64,000 nucleotides of DNA from Ancylobacter defluvii (GTDB lineage Bacteria > Pseudomonadota > Alphaproteobacteria > Rhizobiales > Xanthobacteraceae). The stretch's first letter is position 1; each line of letters starts with the position of its first letter. Below are positions 41,087 through 48,717 of this stretch, piece by piece. The translations under genes were made by a program, and so were the position numbers. The notes beneath the pieces are model-generated. The model was not told the origin of the DNA. It saw only the letters and a program-made list of their open reading frames with translations, and searched no databases. The DNA is taken from assembly GCF_018390605.1 (NCBI RefSeq), contig NZ_JAHBGD010000024.1, forward strand, positions 124,001 through 188,000, given 5' to 3'.

Positions 41087-43351
41087 TCAGAAAGTCGCGC
41101 CCACCGTGAACACCACGGCGCGGCCGGTGCCGACCACGGCGCGATTGTTGAAGCCCGCCACGTAGTTGAGCTCGTCCGTCAGATTGTAGCCGTTGACGGC
41201 GAAGCGGTAGTTGCCCTGCTTGTAGGAAACCAGCGCGTCGAGCGAGAAGGTCTCCGGAACCCAGGAAGTGTTGGCGGTGTTAGTGTAGTAACCGTCGGTA
41301 TAGCTGATGCCACCGCCGACCAGCAGTTCACCCGGGATCTGGGTGAACCAGTGCTTGGCAACATCGTAGGTCGTCCAGATAGAGGCCGAGTTGCGAGGCG
41401 CGTAGTTCACCTCGTTGCCGATGTTCGATGCCGTGGGCGAGTAGGTGATTTCACTGTCGAGATAGGTGTAGGCCGCCTGCACCGTCCAGGCGTCGGTCAG
41501 GTTGCCGGTCGCTCCAAGCTCGACACCCTGAACGCGCTGCTTGTCGCCCGTCTGATCGAACAGCTGCGTCGCGTCATTAAAGTAATACGCATTACCCTTG
41601 ATGGTGCGGAACAAGGCACCCGTTAGCCCGAGCTTTCCGTCGAGCAGCGAGAACTTGGCACCGATCTCTGCGGTCTCGTTCGATTCCGGCTCAAGAGCCG
41701 ACGTCGCGCTCAGCGGGTTCGGGGTAACCGCGACGTTGCCACCCGGCGGCGTGTAGGACTTGCCCCACGAAACGTAATAGGTCTGCTCCTTGGTCGGCTC
41801 CCAAATCAGCGAGAGGCTCGGGCTGAAGAAGCTGGAGTGCGAATCGTAGTCCGTCCAGCCGGGAACATTAGGCGCGGGCCGCTTACCACCCGTGCTCGAG
41901 GTTTCGTAGTTGATGTTGTAGTTGTCGAAACGACCAGCGGCGAGCAGCGAGACCGTATCGACGAACCAGAAGCGATCCGAGGCAAAGATCGCCGAATTGG
42001 TCGCCTGGGAGCGGCGCAGATTCAGGCCGCTGTCGTAAACATAGAAGCTGTTGGAATTATAGAAGGACGGATCGGCGACGGTGCCGACGGTCTTCGTGGA
42101 GGGAACATTGGTGAAATAGCTGCGGGCGTCGTTCTGGAAGAAGAGATCGACGCCGGCTACGAATTGATTTCGGAACCCTCCGATGTTGAAATCGGCGATG
42201 GCGGTGGTGATGTTCTGGCCGCCATAAGTCTCCTGATCGAAGCCCGCCGGGCCACCGAGAGTATACGGCACGTTCGGATTGCCGTTGACAACAAAGTTGC
42301 CGCAGGTGATGGCGGCACAGGATGCCGCCGACTGGGTATAGTAGCGGTTGTAATAAGCTAACCGACTGTCGTTAGTGATGGTCAGCCACTCGTTCACCTC
42401 GTTGCGATACTTGGCGGTGAACATGGTGACGTCGTAATTATCCTTGTCGGTCTCCTTGCCATAGTAGTTGGAGCGCGACACGCCGGGATATTCCGTCACC
42501 GGCAGGGAAACGCCGGTGCTGCGGGTGGCAAACGGCACGCCCATGTCGGTCTGGCCGTCGCCATCCTGATAGAAGATGTTCAGGTGCAGCGTCTGGTCGG
42601 TACCGAGACCGAAGCCGACCGCACCTAGGAAGCCGTAGCGATCCTTGTACATGTAGTCGCGATCGACCAGATCCTGCTCGGTATACATGCCAACGAAACG
42701 CACGGCGGTGGTGTCGTCGATCTGTTTGTTGACGTCGCCCACCACGCGGTAGAGCGGACCATTGCCGATCTGCCCCTCGAAATCATACTTGTCGCCGAGA
42801 TGGGCCTCCTTCTGGGTGATATTGATCGCACCACCAGTGGTACCCATACCGAAATTCTCGGACGACGAACCCTTGAACACTTCTACAGACTCAAAAGCGA
42901 AGCTGTCGCGGGTATAAGAGCCGAAGTCGCGCAGACCATCGACATAGATGTCGCCATTGGCCTGGAAGCCGCGGATGCGGAACTGATCGCCGTTCATGCC
43001 GCCATTGCCCTCGCCGGACGAGGCGGTGACGCCGGGAACGTTGCGCAGCGCCTGTTCGAGCGTAGTGACGCCCTGCTGCTGCATCGTCTCCTGCGAGATG
43101 ACGGTAATCGTCTGCGGGGTGTCCTGAATGGTTCCCGGAATGCGCGATATGCCGGTGGTCGCCTCCAGCGCGTTAGCCGGTGCGTTGTCGCCCGCGACGG
43201 TGACGGTGGGCAGCTCTTCCGTCGAGCTCGGAGTGGAGGCGGCCTGCTGGGCCTGCGCATCCATCAACGGCATCGCCGACATCGTCATCGCCAGACCGGT
43301 GGTCAAGGCGGCACCGGATACCGATGGCCTTAGCGTCTTCATCTTCGTCAT
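41087..43351 (-). CDS. fiu: TonB-dependent siderophore receptor (Fiu-like)
   Basis: About 754 aa from ATG 43351 (ATG 43342 also possible). A signal peptide ends near AQAQQA. The plug domain begins ELPTVTVAGDNAP and has IPGTIQDTPQTITVISQE, and the 22-strand barrel ends with the aromatic terminal FTVGATF needed for outer-membrane insertion. Pairing with piuC, as in the E. coli fiu-ybiX locus and Pseudomonas piuA-piuC, points to catecholate siderophore uptake. The ligand is not proven. Confidence 0.9.
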   Translation of the reverse strand: MTKMKTLRPSVSGAALTTGLAMTMSAMPLMDAQAQQAASTPSSTEELPTVTVAGDNAPANALEATTGISRIPGTIQDTPQTITVISQETMQQQGVTTLEQALRNVPGVTASSGEGNGGMNGDQFRIRGFQANGDIYVDGLRDFGSYTRDSFAFESVEVFKGSSSENFGMGTTGGAINITQKEAHLGDKYDFEGQIGNGPLYRVVGDVNKQIDDTTAVRFVGMYTEQDLVDRDYMYKDRYGFLGAVGFGLGTDQTLHLNIFYQDGDGQTDMGVPFATRSTGVSLPVTEYPGVSRSNYYGKETDKDNYDVTMFTAKYRNEVNEWLTITNDSRLAYYNRYYTQSAASCAAITCGNFVVNGNPNVPYTLGGPAGFDQETYGGQNITTAIADFNIGGFRNQFVAGVDLFFQNDARSYFTNVPSTKTVGTVADPSFYNSNSFYVYDSGLNLRRSQATNSAIFASDRFWFVDTVSLLAAGRFDNYNINYETSSTGGKRPAPNVPGWTDYDSHSSFFSPSLSLIWEPTKEQTYYVSWGKSYTPPGGNVAVTPNPLSATSALEPESNETAEIGAKFSLLDGKLGLTGALFRTIKGNAYYFNDATQLFDQTGDKQRVQGVELGATGNLTDAWTVQAAYTYLDSEITYSPTASNIGNEVNYAPRNSASIWTTYDVAKHWFTQIPGELLVGGGISYTDGYYTNTANTSWVPETFSLDALVSYKQGNYRFAVNGYNLTDELNYVAGFNNRAVVGTGRAVVFTVGATF

Positions 43352-43424
43352 TCGTCCAACCCCTGGTGAGCACGTCAACATCAGTCGATAAAGGAAGAGT
43401 CTAACTCAGTTCAAACTCTATGTT

Positions 43425-43440
43425 TTTTAGGAATTCAAAA
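43425..43440. promoter_or_regulatory. Candidate iron-box 1
   Basis: TTTTAGGAATTCAAAA: near-palindrome around GAATTC, about 75 bases before the receptor start. It is similar in composition to Irr-type boxes, but the match to a consensus is only partial. Confidence 0.4.
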
Positions 43441-43474
43441 GTCTATCCCGCCTGTAATGCCAGACCGATCCTTG

Positions 43475-43491
43475 TTTTTAATTGTTAAAAA
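43475..43491. promoter_or_regulatory. Candidate iron-box 2
   Basis: TTTTTAA, spacer TTG, TTAAAAA: perfect 7-bp inverted repeat with a 3-base spacer, centrally placed between the divergent genes. The spacing equals that of Irr ICE motifs; the arms differ from the usual TTTAGAA. Confidence 0.45.
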
Positions 43492-43617
43492 TTGAATCAA
43501 AGTCCAACTCCTTGCCATTACATAATTCAATGCCCTATTTCCGTCTCAATCTGAACGCCTGAACGCCACTGTTGCCCCAACGACACATGGCGGTTCATTT
43601 GTGGATCGTGATCGCGC

Positions 43618-44607
43618 ATGGCCGATGAATGGATCTCCCTTGCGGCGCTGAAGCGCATGGGTGCCGACGAACTGAAGGCCCGCATCGCCGAAGGTCCGCA
43701 GGCCGCCGCCCGCTGGGTGCAGGCCGGAGCGCTGAACGGTCTCATCAATGCCCAGCTCGCCTGGGGACGGATGCTGCTCGACGGCACCGGCACGGCGCGC
43801 GATGCCGAGGCCGGCCTGCGCTGGTTCAGCAGCGCCGCCGCCGCCGGCAGTGCCGAAGGCATCAACATGGTGGGGCGCTGCCATGAGCATGGCTGGGGCA
43901 CGCCCGTCGACCCGGCGCAGGCGGTGGAATTCTATCGCCGGGCCGCGCAGATGAACGATGCCTGGGCGCAGTTCAATCTCGCCGGGCTGCTGCTGGCCGG
44001 CAATGGTGCGCCGCTGGATCGCCGGCAGGCGCTCGTTCTCTATGCCCGTGCCGCCCGTTCCGGGCATGCCAAGGCCGCCACCATGATCGGCCGCTACCTC
44101 GAGAATGGCTGGGACCGGCCGGCACGACCTCAGGCAGCCCTGCGCTGGTATCGTCGCGGCGCCCAGGGCGGCGACTATCGCGGCCAGTTCGATTATGGTC
44201 GCCTGCTGCTCGCCAGCGGCCGGACCGAAGAAGGCCTCGTCTGGATGGGTCGCAGCATCGAGAGCGCGGTGCCGGCGTTCTGCCGGCTCGCCGGCGCGGG
44301 GTTGCGCGCCAGCACGGATCCGGCCATCGGGCAGCTGGCGCTACACGCGCTCCGGCGCGCCAGCGAGAGCGGCACGGCGCAAGACCTGCGCGCCTACGCC
44401 TCCGCCCTCGCCGAGGGGGTGGGCGGTCAAGCGCAGCCGGAAGCAGCGAGGAGCACCTTCGCGCAGGCACGCATAATCGAGGAGCGCGACAGGCTCGTCC
44501 AGGAAGCGGCCATGCAACCAGATGCCGGCGGCCGGGCAGCGACCGCCGCAACAAGGGGGCCCCGGCTGTCGCGGGCAATCCGCGCATGGCTCGGCCGCTG
44601 GTCCTAG
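43618..44607 (+). CDS. Sel1-repeat protein of the piuC module
   Basis: 329 aa of Sel1-like (SLR) tetratricopeptide-type repeats, such as AQLAWGRMLLDGTGTARDAEAGLRWFSSAAAAGSAEGINMVGRCHEHGWG and AWAQFNLAGLLLAGNGAPLDRRQALVLYARAARSGHAKAA in outline, covering about residues 40-250. No signal peptide, so cytosolic. In Pseudomonas an Sel1 gene follows piuC (PA4516). Here it is kept in the same locus but turned around, divergent from the receptor. It is probably a scaffold or interaction protein for the module. Confidence 0.85.
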   Translation: MADEWISLAALKRMGADELKARIAEGPQAAARWVQAGALNGLINAQLAWGRMLLDGTGTARDAEAGLRWFSSAAAAGSAEGINMVGRCHEHGWGTPVDPAQAVEFYRRAAQMNDAWAQFNLAGLLLAGNGAPLDRRQALVLYARAARSGHAKAATMIGRYLENGWDRPARPQAALRWYRRGAQGGDYRGQFDYGRLLLASGRTEEGLVWMGRSIESAVPAFCRLAGAGLRASTDPAIGQLALHALRRASESGTAQDLRAYASALAEGVGGQAQPEAARSTFAQARIIEERDRLVQEAAMQPDAGGRAATAATRGPRLSRAIRAWLGRWS

Positions 44608-44616
44608 CGCGAAGCC

Positions 44617-45009
44617 TCAGTGCCGGCTCTCTGCCCAGGCGCGAAATTCGCGCAGCAGATTGGCGAAATCCCAGAAGGCGGCGCCCAGAAAAAGGGCGGC
44701 GACCAAAGCCAGCACCGTCGCGGTGCCCTGGGAGAAGTCGATCGGGCCGCGGGCGAAATCATAGGCGCTGAAGGCACCGAATAGCATCACGACACCGGCG
44801 ATGATCAGATAGGCGACGCGGTCGAGCCGGCTGGCCGCCAGCGCCAGCAGCAGCGCGACAACGATGCCGATCGCCGCCGCCCACAGGAATCCCAATGAGA
44901 ACAGCGTTGCCGTCCAGCGCCCGACGACGAAGGACAGATAGGCAAGCGCCGCGAGCACCAGAAACCCCGCCCGCAGCCGAACCATGGATTGTCCGCTGAT
45001 CCGCGTCAT
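44617..45009 (-). CDS. Hypothetical four-helix membrane protein
   Basis: 130 aa with four hydrophobic segments (AGFLVLAALAYLSFVVG, LFSLGFLWAAAIGIVVALLLALA, AYLIIAGVVMLFGAFSAY, TATVLALVAALFLGAAFW). Start 45009, with GGGGAGC upstream; 44985 is possible. No family recognised. It converges on the Sel1 gene (9 bases apart) and is divergent from the lipid kinase. Confidence 0.65.
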   Translation of the reverse strand: MTRISGQSMVRLRAGFLVLAALAYLSFVVGRWTATLFSLGFLWAAAIGIVVALLLALAASRLDRVAYLIIAGVVMLFGAFSAYDFARGPIDFSQGTATVLALVAALFLGAAFWDFANLLREFRAWAESRH

Positions 45010-45240
45010 TGCCGGCCGCTCCCCGCCTTGCCATGCTGGCAGCCTAATCGGACGTCCTCATCCGCGTCGAGCATGCACTTGCAACAAATTTTCCGACATT
45101 GCAGCCTCATACGTCCCGCCATCGCGCGCCAAACGCGACCGGTGGAACCCATCCGCCTCGCCGCCGTTGCCGCTCCGTCCGAAGCTGATACGCCTGCCCC
45201 CGCCCTTCCCCGACTCTTGCCCTCATTGCCGAGCCACATC

Positions 45241-46155
45241 ATGCGTCACGTTCTCGTCCTGCTGAACGCCAAGGCGGGCACCCTGCAGAATCGCGACGGC
45301 GAAGCCGTGCGCCAGGAGGTTGCCGAACGGCTCGCTCGCGACGGGCGCAAGGTGGAGGTGTATCTGCTCAACGGCGAGGCATTGGTGCGCGCCATCCGCG
45401 CCAGTGGGCGCGGCCCGCACGACACGGTGATCGTCGGCGGCGGCGACGGCAGCGTCAGCCTGGCGGCGCGCTGCCACGAACACTCCGGCAAGGCGCTCGG
45501 TATCCTGCCGCTGGGCACCATGAACCTGCTGGCGCACGACATCGGCATGCCGACCGACATCGGCGCCGCGCTCGATGCGCTCGATACCGCCCGGTCGATA
45601 CGCGTCGACATGGGCACGCTGAACGGGCGGCGGTTTCACACCATCTCCGGCTTCGGCTTCTTCAGCCAGATGGCGCGGGCGCGGGAAACCGCGCGTCGCT
45701 GGGGGCTTGGCCGCTTCTTCGCGGTGCCGATCGCCGCCTTCCTCGCCCTTCGACGCACCGGCCGCATTCATATCGACGTCGAGGTGGATGGGCACAGCCG
45801 GCACTTCGCGGCGTTCTCGGCGCTGGTCACCGTCAACCGCTTCACCGGGCCGGGCTGGCGCCGCGGGCGGCTCGACGAGGACCTGCTCGAAGTGCACATC
45901 GTCGAGGATCGGGGGGCGCTTGCCAAATTGAAGGCAGGCGCCGACCTGATGACCGATAGCTGGCGCGGCAATCCCGGCATCGTCAGCCTCTCCGGCCACG
46001 ACATCGTCATCAGCCGCGGCGGGCGCAAGCGTACCTGGGTCTCGACCGATGGCGAACTGACCCGCGAACGCCTGCCGCTCCACTACCGTGTGGTGCCGCA
46101 GGCGCTGGAACTGCTGGTGCCGGACGCCGCGCCTCAGCGCGGCTCGATCTCGTAG
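45241..46155 (+). CDS. Diacylglycerol kinase family lipid kinase
   Basis: 304 aa. The N-terminal catalytic domain has the glycine-rich nucleotide motif TVIVGGGDGSVSLAA and GILPLGTMNLLAHDIGMP; the second domain shows the beta sandwich with GFGFFSQMAR and WVSTDGE. This is the DagK/LCB5/YegS-type fold, which phosphorylates diacylglycerol or sphingoid lipids. Starting ATG 45241 matches the typical VLVLLNAKAG first strand. The last 22 bases overlap the convergent SIMPL gene. Confidence 0.9.
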   Translation: MRHVLVLLNAKAGTLQNRDGEAVRQEVAERLARDGRKVEVYLLNGEALVRAIRASGRGPHDTVIVGGGDGSVSLAARCHEHSGKALGILPLGTMNLLAHDIGMPTDIGAALDALDTARSIRVDMGTLNGRRFHTISGFGFFSQMARARETARRWGLGRFFAVPIAAFLALRRTGRIHIDVEVDGHSRHFAAFSALVTVNRFTGPGWRRGRLDEDLLEVHIVEDRGALAKLKAGADLMTDSWRGNPGIVSLSGHDIVISRGGRKRTWVSTDGELTRERLPLHYRVVPQALELLVPDAAPQRGSIS

Positions 46156-46877
46156 GTCACGGAGACACTGGCCTGGATCTCGGCCTCCCCGGCCTCGACG
46201 GACACCGAATCGGCCTTCATCAGCATCGGCGCCGCCATGGCCCGCCCCATCGGACGCACGCCGCCATTGCCGGTAACGGTGACGATGCGCACCAGCCGTA
46301 CGCCGCTTGCCAGGGCGATCAGTTCGGCCTGGTGACGGGCATCCTCCACCGCAGCGACCCGCGCCTTGTCTTCCAGCTTGGCGGGTTCGGCGATGTCGAA
46401 GGCAATGCCGCCGATCTGGTTGGCGCCGGAGGTCACCATCTTGTCGAGCAGGTCGCCGAGACGCGCAAGGTCACGCAGTCGCACCGACACGGTGTTCTGC
46501 ACCTGGTAGCCGGTGACACGCGGCGGCTCGGTGGAATCCTTCTTCGGCGGCGCATATTGCGGCTGTACCGAGAAGCCGGAGGTAGCGATGTCGCGCGCCT
46601 CGATTCCGGCCCCCTTGAGCGCAGCGATCATCTCGGCCACCGCCATGCTGTTGGCGTCGAGCGCCTCGCGCGCCGTCTTGCCATCGCTGACCACGCCGGT
46701 GGAAAAGCGCGCCATGTCGGGGATGGCGGTGGCGCGGCCCTCGCCGGTGACGGTGAGCGTCGGCCGCCGGGGGGCGCTGGAGGCCTCCTGTGCCGCGAGG
46801 GACGACAGGCCACCGATCAGGCTGGCGGAGACGAGGGTGGCGGCAAGAGCGGCCTTGGCGAGTTTCATAGTGCGCAT
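46134..46877 (-). CDS. SIMPL-domain (DUF541) exported protein
   Basis: 247 aa. A signal peptide (MKLAKAALAATLVSASLIGGLSSLAAQ) is followed by the SIMPL domain: PTLTVTGEGRATAIPDMARFSTGV, SGFSVQPQYAPP, YQVQNTVSVRLRDLARLGDLLDKMVTSGANQIGGIAFDI. SIMPL proteins form periplasmic oligomers and some protect against oxidative stress. The start is ATG 46877 or 46868. Convergent with the lipid kinase. Confidence 0.9.
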   Translation of the reverse strand: MRTMKLAKAALAATLVSASLIGGLSSLAAQEASSAPRRPTLTVTGEGRATAIPDMARFSTGVVSDGKTAREALDANSMAVAEMIAALKGAGIEARDIATSGFSVQPQYAPPKKDSTEPPRVTGYQVQNTVSVRLRDLARLGDLLDKMVTSGANQIGGIAFDIAEPAKLEDKARVAAVEDARHQAELIALASGVRLVRIVTVTGNGGVRPMGRAMAAPMLMKADSVSVEAGEAEIQASVSVTYEIEPR

Positions 46878-47056
46878 TCCCTGAAACAGGATGGTGTCGC
46901 GCCGACGCAGCGGCAGCCGATGCAAACCACCTTCCAATGGCGGCGGCAATACGGCGGTGGACGATGCCGGCGGGGTGACGTGCCAAGTGTTGGCGAGACG
47001 GCGGGTATTTGCTAGCGTTCGGCCACTTCCGCCGGAGCGGCCCTGCTCTCCGCGGC

Positions 47057-47132
47057 GGGCCTGTAGCTCAATGGTTAGAGCCGGCCGCTCATAACGGTCT
47101 GGTTGCAGGTTCAAGTCCTGCCGGGCCCACCA
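47057..47132 (+). tRNA. tRNA-Ile2 (anticodon CAU, lysidine type)
   Basis: A complete cloverleaf can be drawn: acceptor GGGCCTG (47057-47063) with CGGGCCC (47122-47128), D stem GCTC/GAGC, anticodon stem GGCCG/CGGTC around loop CTCATAA, T stem GCAGG/CCTGC with loop TTCAAGT, and an encoded CCA at 47130-47132. The anticodon is CAU. Shape and sequence match tRNA-Ile2, whose C34 is changed to lysidine to read AUA, rather than a methionine tRNA. Its 3' end is the insertion site of the element that follows. Confidence 0.9.
47114..47132. other. attL core (tRNA 3' end)
   Basis: AGTCCTGCCGGGCCCACCA, 19 bases, identical to 59682-59700. Just upstream the tRNA has TTCA where the other copy has TTCG, which marks the left limit of identity. 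Confidence 0.92.
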
Positions 47133-47164
47133 ACACCTTGATTTCGTTCGATTTGGCGCCGACT

Positions 47165-47318
47165 GTACCAACAGCGATACCGTAGAAATTCGTTTTAAAT
47201 CAAACTCGTAGCTCGACAGAACACTTTGTGCGCCCCCATGCATCCCAGTGCATCCCCGCCTTGTGTTGGTACGGAACGTTGGTACGGTTCCGGCCATACC
47301 AACACTCGGGGTACCAAC
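47165..47318. repeat. Integrase arm-type sites, left end
   Basis: Five copies of GTTGGTAC or its complement: 47165-47172, 47265-47272, 47278-47285, 47296-47303 (one base different) and 47311-47318. They lie between the tRNA and the integrase start, where arm-binding sites of tyrosine integrases are expected. Confidence 0.7.
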
Positions 47319-47321
47319 GAA

Positions 47322-48509
47322 ATGGCACTGACAGACGTAAAGTGCAGGGGAACTAAGCCAACCGAGAAGACTCAGAAGCTGTCGGACGGCGGCGGGCTTT
47401 TCCTTCAGGTGAACCCCAACGGCAGCAAACTATGGCGGTGCGCTTATCGTTGGGACGGAAAACAGCGACTCGCGGCCTTCGGGCGATACCCTGAGGCATC
47501 GCTAGCGGATGCACGACAGAAGCGAGCCGACCTCAAAGCCTTGTTGGCATCCGGCATCGACCCGTCAAAGGCAACCACCCCTCTGCCCGTTGAGCACCCC
47601 TTCAAGCAGGTGACCGAGCTTTGGTTCAAAGCGAACGAAGCAAGGTGGGAACCGTCCTACAGCACTCGCCTTTGGGCTCGCCTGCGGGATGACGCGATTC
47701 CCGATCTTGGCGAGAAGGATGTGAAGGCGATCACGCCACAGGAGGTGCTCGCCACCCTCCGCAAGATCGAGGAACGCAACGCGATCGAAATGGCAAAGCG
47801 AGTCCGCTTCGCAATCAGTTCGGTTTTCAAATATGCGATCGCGGAGGGCTGGTGCAGCCTCGATCCGACCACCAGCTTGGCGTCGGCTTTGAAGGCTGCG
47901 CCGGAGCCCAAGCGACGCGCGGCGCTGAACGCGAAGGAACTGCCAACCTTCCTCGCCCGCCTATCGCACTATCCGGGCAGGCAAACGGCACTGGCATTGA
48001 AGCTGGTGGCACACACCTTTGTGCGTTCAGCCGAGATCCGGTTTGCGACATGGGACGAGTTCGACGGCGAAACCTGGAACATTCCCGGCTCGCGCATGAA
48101 GATGGGTCTCGACCATCTGGTGCCGCTCACCACACAGGCGAAGGGCATTCTTGCTGAACTCAAAGAGATTGCTGCCGGCTCGAAATGGGTCCTGCCCGGC
48201 GAGCGTGGATACAAGCCAATCTCCGAAAATACTTTAATATATAGCCTATACCGTATGGGCCATCACAGCCGCGCGACCATTCACGGATTCCGCGCGACCG
48301 CCTCCACTATTCTCAACGAATCCGGTTTGTTCCGCCCCGACGTTATTGAGCGTCAACTTGCCCATGTACCTCAGAACGAGGTTCGCGCCGCCTATAATCG
48401 CGCCCTATACATCAAGGAGCGGCGGGAAATGATGGCGTGGTACAGTGATTATATCGACGCCGCGGAGCGCGAGGGGATGAAGCACGACCTAACCGAGCTG
48501 CTTGAGTGA
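47322..48509 (+). CDS. int: P4-type tyrosine integrase
   Basis: 395 aa. The N-terminal arm-binding domain (DUF4102) shows KLSDGGGLFLQVNPNGSKLWR, AAFGRYPEASLADARQKR. The catalytic domain has R235 (FVRSAEIRFATW), K260, H321 and R324 (HGFRATAST), H348 (LAHVPQNEV) and nucleophile Y358 (AAYNRAL). Complete set, so likely active. Start ATG 47322 lies just past an arm-type site; a longer frame exists but runs through these sites. The gene points away from the tRNA. Confidence 0.96.
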   Translation: MALTDVKCRGTKPTEKTQKLSDGGGLFLQVNPNGSKLWRCAYRWDGKQRLAAFGRYPEASLADARQKRADLKALLASGIDPSKATTPLPVEHPFKQVTELWFKANEARWEPSYSTRLWARLRDDAIPDLGEKDVKAITPQEVLATLRKIEERNAIEMAKRVRFAISSVFKYAIAEGWCSLDPTTSLASALKAAPEPKRRAALNAKELPTFLARLSHYPGRQTALALKLVAHTFVRSAEIRFATWDEFDGETWNIPGSRMKMGLDHLVPLTTQAKGILAELKEIAAGSKWVLPGERGYKPISENTLIYSLYRMGHHSRATIHGFRATASTILNESGLFRPDVIERQLAHVPQNEVRAAYNRALYIKERREMMAWYSDYIDAAEREGMKHDLTELLE

Positions 48510-48663
48510 CGCGCCACACCAAGTGAAAATGGAGACGCATGGGGACGTACGCAAATAGTCACAGGATGACTAGAATGCATTTTCAAAAATTATGTGAAAT
48601 TACAGACGCTTGTCGCAAGCGCATCTGCAAGGTATATTACTTGCGGTGCCCCTAAAACGAGAT

Positions 48664-48695
48664 GAGGGCACTCCGGGTGGCTCCGGAATGCCCTC
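48664..48695 (+). promoter_or_regulatory. Hairpin in the leader of the replication gene
   Basis: GAGGGCA, then TCCGG, a six-base loop, CCGGA, and TGCCCTC: 12 pairs with one symmetric mismatch. It lies 23 bases before the TTG start of the replication gene and has no T run, so attenuation of translation or a protein-binding site is more likely than termination. Confidence 0.5.
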
Positions 48696-48717
48696 TGATC
48701 CTTGAAAGGATGCTCGC

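Larger units (their letters stand above)
43352..43617. other. AT-rich divergent control region of the iron module
   Basis: 266 bases between the receptor and Sel1 genes, the most AT-rich stretch of this part of the chromosome. It holds two palindromes listed separately, both of which could bind an iron regulator such as Irr or RirA. No ORF or RNA gene seen. Confidence 0.55.

Noticed and set aside
47057-47132. tRNA-Met instead of tRNA-Ile2
   Set aside because: The anticodon is CAU in both, but the arm sequences and the GGTTAGAGC D arm fit the tRNA-Ile2 type. Confirmation needs a tRNA classifier.
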